Source: Acidimicrobiia bacterium
GTDB taxonomy: Bacteria; Actinomycetota; Acidimicrobiia; Acidimicrobiales; Bin134
Assembly: GCA_022827405.1 (NCBI GenBank)
Contig: JAJDTA010000046.1
Span: 1-57,435 of the forward strand
DNA: 57,435 bases
Direction: 5' to 3'
The notes below the pieces were generated by a model, which did no database searches, was not told where the DNA came from, and saw only the letters and a list, made by a program, of their open reading frames with translations. Of the stretch, positions 1-7,897 are shown in pieces. Position 1 is the first letter of the stretch, and every line of letters begins with the position of its first letter. The position numbers were made by a program, and so were the translations under genes.

Positions 1-596
1 GTGAACGAGACGGCGTGCGCCCCCCGCTCAGCGTTGCGGCGGACTTCGGCGGCGGCCAGGTTCGGGTCCCATAGCGGGATCAGCGGCAGGGGAATCAGCC
101 GGCTGTCGGTGCCGGCACACCACTCCTCGATCATCCAGTCGTTGTAGGCCTGCACGCACAACAGGGCCAGTTCCTTGTCGGCCGCCTCCAAGAATGTCTG
201 CCCGCAGAACCGGGGGAACATGGGAAAGCACATGGCGGCTTCGACGTGATTGATGTCCATGTCATCGAGGCGGGCCTGTTTTTGCCAGCAACCGGGGAGG
301 ATGTCGTCGTAGGTGATCGGCTGAGGACCGAGATCTTCCTTGGGGTAGCCCGACGCGGCGCTGAGCCGGATTAGCGGTTGCTTGAGGTCCTCATAGAGCC
401 AGGAGTCGATCGTTCGCTCGACATCGCTGTCTACCCACTCCGGCATGTGATTGATTATCGCCCGGTCTTTGAAGAGCTTCTCCCGCACGACCCGGGGCCC
501 GACGTCGGCGTACTTGCGGGGCAGGCGGTCGGTCCACAGGGTGGGCGGTTCCACTATGTGGTCGTCCACCGAGATGATCTTGGGTATCTCCGGCAT
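1..596 (-). CDS. Amidohydrolase family protein (amidohydrolase_2 type), 3' end cut by window edge
   Basis: The reading frame stays open from ATG 596 on the minus strand to the left edge, so the C-terminal part is missing. It opens with SVDDHIVEPPTLW (residues 9-21), the N-terminal strand typical of COG2159 amidohydrolases, where a D-x-H replaces the classical H-x-H metal ligand pair. Later segments such as DDILPGCWQKQARLDDMD and VQAYNDWMIEEWC are also typical of this family, whose members are metal-dependent hydrolases or decarboxylases; the substrate cannot be told. An in-frame ATG at 644 would add 16 residues, but 596 matches the usual family start. No clear ribosome binding site precedes either. 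It diverges from the D-aminoacylase gene at 672 and may share its promoter region. Confidence 0.8.
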   Translation of the reverse strand, partial: MPEIPKIISVDDHIVEPPTLWTDRLPRKYADVGPRVVREKLFKDRAIINHMPEWVDSDVERTIDSWLYEDLKQPLIRLSAASGYPKEDLGPQPITYDDILPGCWQKQARLDDMDINHVEAAMCFPMFPRFCGQTFLEAADKELALLCVQAYNDWMIEEWCAGTDSRLIPLPLIPLWDPNLAAAEVRRNAERGAHAVSF

Positions 597-671
597 GGAT
601 GGAGCGTACTCTTGGCGCTGCGACCAGAGCCTGCTGGGGATCATGGCGTCATGCGCTACTAGCCTGTCGCC

Positions 672-2387
672 ATGCTGGATTTGATCATCAAGGGCGGAAC
701 CGTTGTGGACGGCACCGGATCGCCGGGCATTGCCGGCGATGTGGGCATCAGCGGCGGGAGGATTACCGTCGTCGGGGAGGTTGACGAGACTGCGGCGCAG
801 GTAGTCGACGCCGATGGGCTGGTGGTGGCGCCGGGCTTCATCGACGCCCACACCCACTACGACGCCCAGCTTTTCTGGGATCCGCTGGCTTCTCCCTCCA
901 ACGAGCACGGTGTGACCACCGTGTTGGGCGGCAACTGCGGGTTCACGCTGGCCCCGCTGAAGGCCGACGACGCCGACTACATCCGCCAGATGATGGCCAA
1001 GGTGGAGGGGATGCCCCTTCCCGCGCTTGAGCAGGGCCTGCCGTGGAGCTGGTCGAGCTTCGCCGAGTATCTGGATGCGCTGGACGGGCGCATCGGCGTG
1101 AACGCCGGGTTCCTAGTGGGCCACTCGGCGCTGCGCCGCTACGTCATGGGCGCCGAGGGAACCGGCAACGCGGCCTCTCCCGAACAGGTGGCCGAGATGG
1201 TGCGGCTGCTGCACGAGGCGCTGGAGGCCGGCGGGCTGGGGTTCTCGTCGTCGCAGTCCACCACCCACTCCGACGGCAACAACGATCCGGTTCCCTCCTA
1301 TTTCGCCGACCGCGACGAGATGCTGGCCTTGTGCGCCGCGGTGTCTGACCACCCCGGCACCTGGCTGGAGTTCATCATCACCGGCTGCAATGCGTTCTTC
1401 ACCGACGAGGAGATCGACCTGATGACCCAGATGTCGGTGCGGGCCCAGCGGTCGCTCAACTGGAACGTGCTCTCTCACGCTTCCACGATGATGGACCGCA
1501 CCCAGCACCAGCTAAGGGCGTCGGATGTGGCCGCCGAGGCCGGGGGGCGCATCGTGGCCCTGTCGATGCCGTCCATCGGCGGGCTGAAGATGAATTTCGC
1601 CAGCTATTGCGCCCTGTACCTGCTGCCCAACTGGGGCGACGTGCTGTATCTGGACCACGACGAGAAGAAGGCCAAGCTGGCCGATCCCGCTGTGCGGCAG
1701 TGGCTGGATGAGCAGGCCCGCAGCTCCGAAGGACCGTTCCAGTTCATCTCCACTTGGGCCAACATGGAGATCGGCGACACTTACGCCCCGGAGAACGCCG
1801 GGCTCACCGGGCGCAAAGTGGGCGACATCGCCGCCGAGCGGGGGGTTGACCCGTTCGATGCCCTGCTCGACATAGTGGTGGCCGATGATCTGCGCACTGC
1901 ACTGTGGCCACTGTCGTCCGACGACATCGACGAGGCCTGGCAGGAGCGGGCCGATCTGTGGCAGGACCAGCGGGTGCTGGTGGGCGGCTCCGACGCGGGC
2001 GCCCACCTCGACCGCATGTGCGGCGCCCGCTTCCCCACCGAGATGCTGGCCCAGGCAGTGCGCGACCGGGGACTCTTGTCGATGGAGGAGTGCGTGCGGC
2101 TCTTAACCGACGAGCCCGCCCGCCTGTTCGGGCTGAAGGGCCGAGGCCGGGTGGCCGAGGGCTACTGCGCCGACCTGGTGGTGTTCAACCCCGACACCGT
2201 GGCCTCCGGCCCCATCGTGGAGCGCACCGACCTCCCCGGAAGCTGCGAGCGCCTCTACGCCAGCGCCATCGGCGTGGAGCACGTGCTGGTCAACGGCACC
2301 GAGATCATCACCGCCGGCCACCCCACCGGCGCCACCCCCGGCACCCTCCTGAGATCAGGCCGCGACACCGAGACTGTCTTGCCGTAG
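672..2387 (+). CDS. N-acyl-D-amino-acid deacylase / D-aminoacylase-like amidohydrolase
   Basis: A 571-aa cytosolic amidohydrolase of the D-aminoacylase/dihydroorotase-like superfamily (amidohydrolase_3), expected to hydrolyse the amide bond of N-acyl-D-amino acids or a related cyclic amide. The first beta domain holds DLIIKGGTVVDGTG (3-16). The metal-binding strand is GFIDAHTHYDAQ with H60 and H62. GGSDAGAHLD near residues 438-447 carries the catalytic aspartate region, and LFGLKGRGRVAEGYCADLVVF is the usual C-terminal strand returning to the beta domain. Length is normal for the family. A close paralog lies at 6111-7823 and both end in the same residues (SGRDTETVLP). The Mrr gene follows 17 bp downstream in the same direction. 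Substrate is inferred from family only. Confidence 0.85.
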   Translation: MLDLIIKGGTVVDGTGSPGIAGDVGISGGRITVVGEVDETAAQVVDADGLVVAPGFIDAHTHYDAQLFWDPLASPSNEHGVTTVLGGNCGFTLAPLKADDADYIRQMMAKVEGMPLPALEQGLPWSWSSFAEYLDALDGRIGVNAGFLVGHSALRRYVMGAEGTGNAASPEQVAEMVRLLHEALEAGGLGFSSSQSTTHSDGNNDPVPSYFADRDEMLALCAAVSDHPGTWLEFIITGCNAFFTDEEIDLMTQMSVRAQRSLNWNVLSHASTMMDRTQHQLRASDVAAEAGGRIVALSMPSIGGLKMNFASYCALYLLPNWGDVLYLDHDEKKAKLADPAVRQWLDEQARSSEGPFQFISTWANMEIGDTYAPENAGLTGRKVGDIAAERGVDPFDALLDIVVADDLRTALWPLSSDDIDEAWQERADLWQDQRVLVGGSDAGAHLDRMCGARFPTEMLAQAVRDRGLLSMEECVRLLTDEPARLFGLKGRGRVAEGYCADLVVFNPDTVASGPIVERTDLPGSCERLYASAIGVEHVLVNGTEIITAGHPTGATPGTLLRSGRDTETVLP

Positions 2388-2404
2388 GGCGAAGGAACCC
2401 GGCA

Positions 2405-3451
2405 ATGACTGACACGCTTAGAGCCTGGTTGGTTCGATCCGGTAGGGGAGGTGAGAGCGAGGACTTTGCCCTTGAGAATGGATTCGCGACCGGAGGCGGG
2501 TTCAATGAGATTCCGGACTTGACCGAATTAGCTTCACGCGACGAAATGAAGGAAATCGTCAGGACGTCCTTTCCCGATGTCTCAAGCGCCAGCGTGGCAA
2601 ACTACGCCAGTCAGCTATGGGCGATGCGTCGTGCTATGTCCGGTGATCTGGTGGTTCTTCCTCTGAAGACGACATCCCAATTCGCCCTGGGCACCGTAAC
2701 GGACGGGTACAAGTACAGAGAAGATGACGATGCCCGCAAGAGACATGTGATCTCGGTCGATTGGCATCGCACGGATGTGCCACGGACAGCCGTAAAGCAA
2801 GACCTTCTGTATTCACTTGGTGCGGCTCAGACCGTATGCCAGATCACTCGCAACGATGGAGCATGGCGTCTTCAGAAGATCATGGAGACCGGAGAGGATC
2901 CCGGTGCTCGAGATGAAACTGTCGAGTTGTTGGAGGCGGAGGACGCGGATGCGACTGACGCAGCCGAATCAACCTTTGACCTCGAGAGGATCGGACGCGA
3001 TCAGATTCAGGCGTATGTTGCCCAAGAATTCGCCGGTCGTGGTTTGGAGAGACTCGTTGCAGCTGTTCTATCTGCAGAAGGGTTCTCTACCCAGCAGGCA
3101 TCTCCGGGCGCTGACGGCGGGATCGACATCTTCGCCGGTCAAGGCCCACTGGGGTTGGATAGCCCTCGATTGATTGTTCAGGTGAAGTCAAGTCCTGCAC
3201 CGGTTGACGCGAAGGTGGTTCGCGAACTCCACGGAGTGCTCACCACACATGGTGCCGAGCAAGCACTCTTGGTTGCGTGGGGCGGAGTCAACAAAGTGGC
3301 GCGACAGGAGCTTCGAAATCAGTTCTTCCGTGTCCGTGTCTGGGATGCCGAAGACCTGCTCAACGCTGTCCTCCGCAACTATGAGAGGCTCAGCGAAGAG
3401 ATACGCGCCGATCTCCCCCTAAAGCGAATCTGGTCTTTGGTGGAGGAGTAG
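2405..3451 (+). CDS. mrr: Mrr-type restriction endonuclease (type IV-like)
   Basis: A 348-aa protein with two parts. Residues 1-130 begin RAWLVRSGRGGESEDFALENG, which resembles the EVE/PUA-like N-terminal domains found on modification-dependent endonucleases. Residues 210-320 form an Mrr_cat PD-(D/E)XK nuclease: GLERLVAAVLSAEGF, then GADGGIDIF with D241, then LIVQVKSS with the Q259-x-K261 variant typical of Mrr. Such enzymes usually cut DNA carrying methylated or otherwise modified bases; no methyltransferase partner is adjacent, consistent with a stand-alone type IV role. ATG 2405 is chosen because the open frame extends upstream only as an overlap with the D-aminoacylase. It ends before a strong terminator hairpin. 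GC is visibly lower than in its neighbours, suggesting transfer. Confidence 0.82.
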   Translation: MTDTLRAWLVRSGRGGESEDFALENGFATGGGFNEIPDLTELASRDEMKEIVRTSFPDVSSASVANYASQLWAMRRAMSGDLVVLPLKTTSQFALGTVTDGYKYREDDDARKRHVISVDWHRTDVPRTAVKQDLLYSLGAAQTVCQITRNDGAWRLQKIMETGEDPGARDETVELLEAEDADATDAAESTFDLERIGRDQIQAYVAQEFAGRGLERLVAAVLSAEGFSTQQASPGADGGIDIFAGQGPLGLDSPRLIVQVKSSPAPVDAKVVRELHGVLTTHGAEQALLVAWGGVNKVARQELRNQFFRVRVWDAEDLLNAVLRNYERLSEEIRADLPLKRIWSLVEE

Positions 3452-3526
3452 TGCAACCTGGCATTCAGCCTTTGCTGGATTTAGGATAGGGATAACCCCG
3501 CCGGGGTGAGCAGCCCCGGCCCGACG

Positions 3527-3546
3527 GCCCCGACTTCGGTCGGGGC
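3527..3546 (+). terminator. Rho-independent terminator after the mrr gene
   Basis: An 8-bp perfect stem GCCCCGAC/GTCGGGGC closes a TTCG tetraloop (the very stable C-UUCG-G form) and is followed by TGTTTCTCTTT. It lies 75 bp after the mrr stop codon. Confidence 0.8.
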
Positions 3547-3707
3547 TGTTTCTCTTTGTGCTGATGAAAATTGCAGCCAGCGGGCTCTCGGTATCCTGCA
3601 TGGATGGGCGAGGGACCCGGCCTCGGTGGGAAAGATGAAGATATTGGAAAACCATTGAAAGCCGGGTAGGGTTTTAGGGCAATGAGCGGCCAAGATTTGA
3701 GGTGGGA

Positions 3708-3739
3708 TTTGATCGTTGATCAATTTGATCGTTGATCAA
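3708..3739. promoter_or_regulatory. Two tandem 16-bp palindromic repeats, candidate operator
   Basis: TTTGATCGTTGATCAA occurs twice head to tail (3708-3723 and 3724-3739). Each copy contains the dyad TTGATC-GTT-GATCAA (6-bp arms, 3-bp spacer). The second copy abuts the AAGGAG ribosome binding site (3740-3745) of the next gene, so a protein bound here would block transcription or translation of that gene. The bound factor is unknown. Confidence 0.6.
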
Positions 3740-3757
3740 AAGGAGATCCCACAGGTA

Positions 3758-4087
3758 GTGATTGAGCTGCTATCGCCCTTGGTCGAACTTGATGACGACT
3801 GGGACGGTTACGGGGCGCTGGCTCCGCGTGCGGGAGCACTGAAGGCGGCTGCCGATGTCCTAGTGGAGTGGGGGAGGAGCATTCCGTCTCCGCAGGTGAT
3901 GGCGTCAGTAGGGGGCGGCGTGCTGCTGGAGTGGGAGAGTCGCGATGTCGATCTGGTGGTGGACGTTGGGGCGGAAGGCGGTGTGAGCGTCTATGTGCGG
4001 GCCTGCGATGCTGAGAGCGAGGGGCCGCTCGCCGAGCATCGGCAAGAAACCGAGCAAGCGCTGGCCCTGCTGGCTTTGACAAGCTGA
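3758..4087 (+). CDS. Small acidic protein of unknown function
   Basis: About 109 aa from GTG 3758, which has AAGGAG 12 bp upstream; the frame also extends to a TTG at 3716, but that lies inside the upstream repeats. Visible features are LDDDWDGYGALAP near the N-terminus, then SVGGGVLLEWESRDVDLVVDV, which looks like a small beta-rich domain, and an acidic tail. I recognise it only as resembling short conserved bacterial hypothetical proteins with a DDDWDGYGA core and cannot assign a function. It is bracketed by the mrr terminator and tandem palindromes upstream and by its own terminator at 4222, so it looks like a self-contained single-gene cassette. Confidence 0.6.
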   Translation: MIELLSPLVELDDDWDGYGALAPRAGALKAAADVLVEWGRSIPSPQVMASVGGGVLLEWESRDVDLVVDVGAEGGVSVYVRACDAESEGPLAEHRQETEQALALLALTS

Positions 4088-4221
4088 GCCCTTCGCCTCG
4101 CTGTGCCGCCCAATCCAGGCGAGGTCTATGTCGATGATGCCACCGGTATGGCGTCGTTTCCATTACGGCAGGAGAGGCTCGCAGCAAAGGGCAGGGCATC
4201 ATTCGATGGCCACAGGAGGGC

Positions 4222-4245
4222 CATCCCGAGCACGGGATGATTTTT
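4222..4245 (+). terminator. Rho-independent terminator
   Basis: Stem CATCCCG/CGGGATG with an AGCA loop is followed by ATTTTT. It sits 135 bp after the stop of the small unknown gene and just before the convergent ribbon-helix-helix gene. Confidence 0.65.
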
Positions 4246-4347
4246 ACCCTCCAGGGTCCATCGAAGACCCGGGGCCAGAGCAAAGGTCTTTCTGCTCTTA
4301 CAAAGGTTGTGATTGCCCCGCCGGCATCGTGAGATCGACCTCGTCGA

Positions 4348-4548
4348 TCACTCTCCTAGGCGGCGCAGGGCCTCAGCGTGGATGACCATGTTCCTCTTGG
4401 CCTCTGTGCGCCACAGTTCTGAGTCTTGCTGTTCGAGGAAGGCTTCAACGGCCAGGCGAACCGTCTCGTCCACGGTCAGGCCTGACTGTTGGGCTGCGGC
4501 TAGCAGTGCGGCTTCACAGTCAGGGCCGAGGTCCAGTTCCACGACCAT
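4348..4548 (-). CDS. Ribbon-helix-helix-like small protein (orphan antitoxin-like)
   Basis: A 66-aa protein starting MVVELDLGPDCEAALLAAA, then GLTVDETVRLAVEAFLEQQ, followed by a charged C-terminal helix. A short beta strand followed by two helices fits the CopG/Arc-type ribbon-helix-helix fold of antitoxins and small repressors. No toxin gene is adjacent: the AAA ATPase upstream is transcribed the same way and ends 39 bp before this start, and the gene on the other side is convergent. The first seven codons and the upstream sequence recur at 6002-6050 as a broken copy. The family call rests on size and pattern only. Confidence 0.55.
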   Translation of the reverse strand: MVVELDLGPDCEAALLAAAQQSGLTVDETVRLAVEAFLEQQDSELWRTEAKRNMVIHAEALRRLGE

Positions 4549-4587
4549 TCGACAACTCTACCGGTGGCTCTGGCGCTGCCGTTTGCC

Positions 4588-5916
4588 TCATTCGGCTTGC
4601 ATGCCGAGGGTCAGGCCTTTTGGAGTGTTTGTCGAAGGTGTCGGCGCGGGTTCCTCCGGAGTCCAGAGGGCATCGAGTGGCAGGAGGGTGAGGCGGTCGC
4701 CGAGGCTGATTCTGGTGGGTCCGGTATGCAGGACGAAGCCGTGGACGAAGTCGTTGCCGAAGCGGTCTAGGCGGTCTCGCAGCCAGACGAGCCATCGAGT
4801 GGCATCGGGGCCGGGGGAGACTGCGGCTTTCACTTCGATGGCCACGATGCGCCCGTCGGGGGCTTCCAGGATGAGGTCAATCTCCGCGCCGCCTCGGTCT
4901 CGGTAGTAGTGGAGCCGGGTTCCGCTGTCGTCCCAAGTCAGTTGCTTGGCGACCTCGTTGGCCGCGAACGTCTCTACCAGCCGGCCGACCGAAGTATCAG
5001 CTGGGTGGGCTAGCGCAGCGGGGTCTTTGCCGGCGAGGGCGGCTGCAAGACCGGTGTCGGTGATGAAGAGCTTGTTGGCCTTGGCTGCTTTGGTCGACAG
5101 GTTGCGCGACCACATGGGCACGCTGTGGACCAAGAACACGTTGGACAGCCATGCCAGGTAATTGGCCGCGGTTCGAACGTCGAGGCCAACCCCGCGGGCC
5201 AATCGGGCCACATTCAAGTTCTGGCCCGACAGGGCTGCGGCGGTTTCCAGCATGGGGACGATTGCGTCAGCGCGGCGGATATCGCCCATCTCTACGATGT
5301 CGCGCTGGGCAACCGTGTGTACGTAGTCACGAAACCACCGGCGCTTTTGGGCAAGGGTGAAGCCAGCGGTGGCGGGGTAGCCTCCGGCGCAGACCAGCTC
5401 AAGGTATTGGTCGCGTGTGTGAATGCCCGGCGGTCCGGATCGAAGTGCCTCGGGAGTGTCGAACGCTTGGCGGATGAACGTCTCTGGGGGGTTGTGGATG
5501 AGCTCGCCCTGCGAGAGCGGCCATAGCTCGACGATGCCCATGCGACCCGCCAGCGATTCCGACAGCGTTGGTACGGTCAAGAAGTTTGCCGACCCAGTGA
5601 TGAGGAACCGGCCCGGTGAGGGTTCGAGGTCGACCGCCAGCTTGATCGCGGTCACCAGTGGGTCTCCGGCCCGCTGTATCTCGTCGATGACCAATGGCTC
5701 TGGCTGATCGATGAAGCCCATGGGGTCGCTGCAGGCGGCGTTCAACAGGGCGGGGTTGTCGAGGGTGGCGTAGGTTCCGCCCACGCGGTCGCAGACCAGT
5801 CGGGCCAGGGTGGTCTTGCCCGCCTGCCGGGGGCCGTGTAGCAACGCGACCCTGGCGGTTTCTAGCGTCTCGGTGATGAGGCCCAAGGCATGCCTTGGAA
5901 TGAGCGGCGGAGGCAT
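4588..5916 (-). CDS. AAA-family ATPase with DUF4143 domain
   Basis: A 442-aa protein from ATG 5916. Residues 20-150 form an AAA_14 domain: Walker A GPRQAGKT (28-35), Walker B PLVIDEIQRAGDP with D78/E79, and a sensor segment FLITGSANFLTVP. The C-terminal half is DUF4143: a winged-helix-like region LARGVGLDVRTAANYLAWL, then KLFITDTGLAAALAG, VETFAANEVAKQL, and YYRDRGGAEIDLILE followed by VAIEVKAA, a nuclease-like E-x-K strand whose activity is unproven. Cellular roles in this family are poorly known. A TTG at 5946 would add 10 residues, but they lie inside a 23-bp repeat, and the family normally begins near the IPRH seen just after ATG 5916. The three repeats upstream are a likely control site. 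Confidence 0.85.
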   Translation of the reverse strand: MPPPLIPRHALGLITETLETARVALLHGPRQAGKTTLARLVCDRVGGTYATLDNPALLNAACSDPMGFIDQPEPLVIDEIQRAGDPLVTAIKLAVDLEPSPGRFLITGSANFLTVPTLSESLAGRMGIVELWPLSQGELIHNPPETFIRQAFDTPEALRSGPPGIHTRDQYLELVCAGGYPATAGFTLAQKRRWFRDYVHTVAQRDIVEMGDIRRADAIVPMLETAAALSGQNLNVARLARGVGLDVRTAANYLAWLSNVFLVHSVPMWSRNLSTKAAKANKLFITDTGLAAALAGKDPAALAHPADTSVGRLVETFAANEVAKQLTWDDSGTRLHYYRDRGGAEIDLILEAPDGRIVAIEVKAAVSPGPDATRWLVWLRDRLDRFGNDFVHGFVLHTGPTRISLGDRLTLLPLDALWTPEEPAPTPSTNTPKGLTLGMQAE

Positions 5917-5921
5917 CGCAT

Positions 5922-5990
5922 CTATGCTAATGCGCTTTTTGTCCAAGCGTTAATGCTATTTTTGTCCATTATCTGATGTATGTTTTGTCC
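5922..5990. repeat. Three 23-bp imperfect direct repeats upstream of the AAA/DUF4143 gene
   Basis: Units at 5922-5944, 5945-5967 and 5968-5990 are contiguous with an exact 23-bp period. Each ends in (T/G)TTTTGTCC, with TAATGC two bases earlier in copies 1 and 2 and TGATGT in copy 3. Read on the minus strand the core is GGACAAAAA-NN-GCATTA. They occupy -6 to -74 relative to ATG 5916 and so overlap the promoter region. AT content is far above that of the surroundings. Confidence 0.7.
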
Positions 5991-6001
5991 TAGCGCTGCG
6001 G

Positions 6002-6025
6002 TCAGAGGTCTAGTTCCACGACCAT
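6002..6025 (-). pseudogene. Remnant of a ribbon-helix-helix gene start (7 codons then stop)
   Basis: On the minus strand this reads MVVELDL followed by TGA, the same first seven residues as the 66-aa gene at 4348-4548. The similarity continues about 25-30 bp upstream (6026-6055 versus 4549-4578) at roughly two thirds identity, so this is a duplicated gene start plus promoter, not a chance match. The AAA/DUF4143 gene lies between the two copies. Confidence 0.5.
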
Positions 6026-6110
6026 TTGAGGACTGTGCCGGTAGACCCGGTGCGCCGGTTGGTCCATTTCGTCAGGGGATTTGTCACGGGGCGCGCCTAC
6101 TGTGGGGGGC

Positions 6111-7823
6111 ATGTTTGATTTGGTGATTCGGGGCGGCGCGGTTGTGGACGGGACTGGAGCCGAGCCGGTGGTGGCTGATGTGGCGGTGGCTGAAGGGCGC
6201 ATCGTCGAGATAGGGCAGGTGGAGGGGGCGGCGGCCCGGACGGTGGATGCCGACGGGCTGGCCGTGGCGCCGGGCTTCATCGATCCCCACACCCACTACG
6301 ACGCCCAACTTTTCTGGGATCCGGCGGCCACGCCGTCGCCTATGCACGGGGTGACCACTGTGCTGGGCGGCAATTGCGGGTTCTCCCTGGCCCCGGTGAA
6401 CCCCGACGACGCCCGCTACCTGCAAGAGATGATGGCCATGGTGGAGGGGATGCCCCTCTTGGCGCTGGAGCAGGGGCTGCCGTGGGACTGGGAGACGTTC
6501 GGGGAGTTCTTGGACAGCCTCGACGGCAACACCGCGGTCAACGCCGGATTCCTGGTGGGCCACTCGGCCCTGCGCCGCTACGTGATGGGGTCAGACGCCA
6601 ATCAGCCCGCCAGCCCTGAGCAACTCGACCAGATGGTGCGGGCCCTACACGATGGGCTGGCCGCCGGCGGCATGGGGTTCTCCACGTCGTTAGCCCATAC
6701 CCATTGGGACGGCGACAACGAACCGGTACCCAGTCGATTTTCCTCTACCGAGGAGGTGCTGACGCTGGCTGGAGCGGTGGCCGACCATCCTGGGACCTGG
6801 CTGGAGTTCATCACCTCTGGATGCCTCAGCATGTTCAGCGACGAGGAGATCGAGCTGATGAGCCAGATGTCGGCCCGGGCCCAGCGGCCGCTGAACTGGA
6901 ACGTGCTCACCGTCAGCGCCGATGCCAAAGACCGCACCAACCACCAACTCGGTGCCGCCGATGCGGCTGCTGAGGTGGGCGGGCGCATTGTGGCGTTGTC
7001 GATGCCCACCATCGGCGGGTTGAAGCTGTGCTTCGCCACCTACTGCCCGCTGTACAACATGCCGGGGTGGAAGGACACCATGAACCTTCCCCACGAAGAG
7101 AAGATGGCGGCGCTGGCCGACCCGGAGAAGCGGCGGTGGCTCAACGAGCAGGCCCAGACCGGCAGCGGCGGCTTCTACCACATGGCCCAGTGGCAGAACA
7201 TGGAGATCGGCACCACCTATTCCCCGCAGAACGACGGGCTCACCGGCCGTCGAGTGGGCGACATCGCGGCGGAGCGGGGCCAGGACCCGTTCGACACGCT
7301 GTGCGACATTGTGATGGCCGACGACCTGCGCACCGACCTGTGGCCCATCAATGCCGACGACTCGTCGGAAAGTTGGGCTCATCGGGCCGAGCATTGGCGG
7401 GATCCCCGGGTGATCGTGGGCGGTTCCGACGCCGGCGCCCATCTCGACCGAATGTGCGGCACCCGCTACTTCACCATCATCCTGGGCGACATCGTGCGCA
7501 ACCGGGGGCTGCTGCCGCTGGCTGAGGCGGTGCGGCTGATGAGCGACGTGCCCGCCCGCCTGTTCGGGTTGAAGGGCCGGGGCCGGGTGGCTGAGGGCTG
7601 GCATGCCGATCTGGTGGTGTTCGATCCGGCCACGGTGGCCTCCGATCCCATCGAGGCCCGCACCGATCTACCCGGCGACTGCATGCGCCTGTTCGCCGGC
7701 GCCCAGGGCATCCACCGAGTGCTGGTGGGCGGAACCGACATCGTGGTTGACGGCCAGGTGACCGGTGCCACCCCAGGAACCGTTCTGCGGTCCGGTCGCG
7801 ACACTGAGACTGTGCTTCCCTAA
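6111..7823 (+). CDS. N-acyl-D-amino-acid deacylase / D-aminoacylase-like amidohydrolase (paralog)
   Basis: A 570-aa paralog of the 672-2387 product, colinear along its length. It opens FDLVIRGGAVVDGTG, carries GFIDPHTHYDAQ with H60 and H62 as metal ligands, and near the C-terminus GGSDAGAHLDRMCG and LFGLKGRGRVAEGWHADLVVF. ATG 6111 aligns with the start of the first copy; the GTG at 6081 would add ten residues with no counterpart. The two enzymes differ in the central lid (for example SMFSDEEIELM versus AFFTDEEIDLM), so substrate range may differ. The gene is followed by a GC-rich stem-loop. Exact substrate unknown. Confidence 0.85.
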   Translation: MFDLVIRGGAVVDGTGAEPVVADVAVAEGRIVEIGQVEGAAARTVDADGLAVAPGFIDPHTHYDAQLFWDPAATPSPMHGVTTVLGGNCGFSLAPVNPDDARYLQEMMAMVEGMPLLALEQGLPWDWETFGEFLDSLDGNTAVNAGFLVGHSALRRYVMGSDANQPASPEQLDQMVRALHDGLAAGGMGFSTSLAHTHWDGDNEPVPSRFSSTEEVLTLAGAVADHPGTWLEFITSGCLSMFSDEEIELMSQMSARAQRPLNWNVLTVSADAKDRTNHQLGAADAAAEVGGRIVALSMPTIGGLKLCFATYCPLYNMPGWKDTMNLPHEEKMAALADPEKRRWLNEQAQTGSGGFYHMAQWQNMEIGTTYSPQNDGLTGRRVGDIAAERGQDPFDTLCDIVMADDLRTDLWPINADDSSESWAHRAEHWRDPRVIVGGSDAGAHLDRMCGTRYFTIILGDIVRNRGLLPLAEAVRLMSDVPARLFGLKGRGRVAEGWHADLVVFDPATVASDPIEARTDLPGDCMRLFAGAQGIHRVLVGGTDIVVDGQVTGATPGTVLRSGRDTETVLP

Positions 7824-7841
7824 CGGCCAAGACCCCCGTCC

Positions 7842-7878
7842 GCCCCCGACCGCGTGGGGGTGGGACGCAGTCGGGGGC
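7842..7878. terminator. GC-rich stem-loop between convergent genes
   Basis: GCCCCCGAC-CGCGT pairs with ACGC-AGTCGGGGGC (about 13 pairs, one mismatch) around a GGGGGTGGG loop. It lies 18 bp after the D-aminoacylase stop and 20 bp before the stop of the convergent HTH gene. Neither side has a clear T tract, so termination is plausible but unproven. Confidence 0.45.
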
Positions 7879-7897
7879 AGAGGGCTTGGGGGTGGGG

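Noticed and set aside
3716..3757. TTG 3716 as start of the small unknown gene
   Set aside because: It would translate the tandem palindromes and has no ribosome binding site, while GTG 3758 has AAGGAG upstream.
4128..4385. 85-codon plus-strand frame after the small unknown gene
   Set aside because: It runs through a terminator hairpin and into the convergent RHH gene, with no domain-like pattern.
6690..7604. Minus-strand open frame opposite the second D-aminoacylase
   Set aside because: Shadow of a high-GC gene; the plus strand has the full metal-binding motif set.
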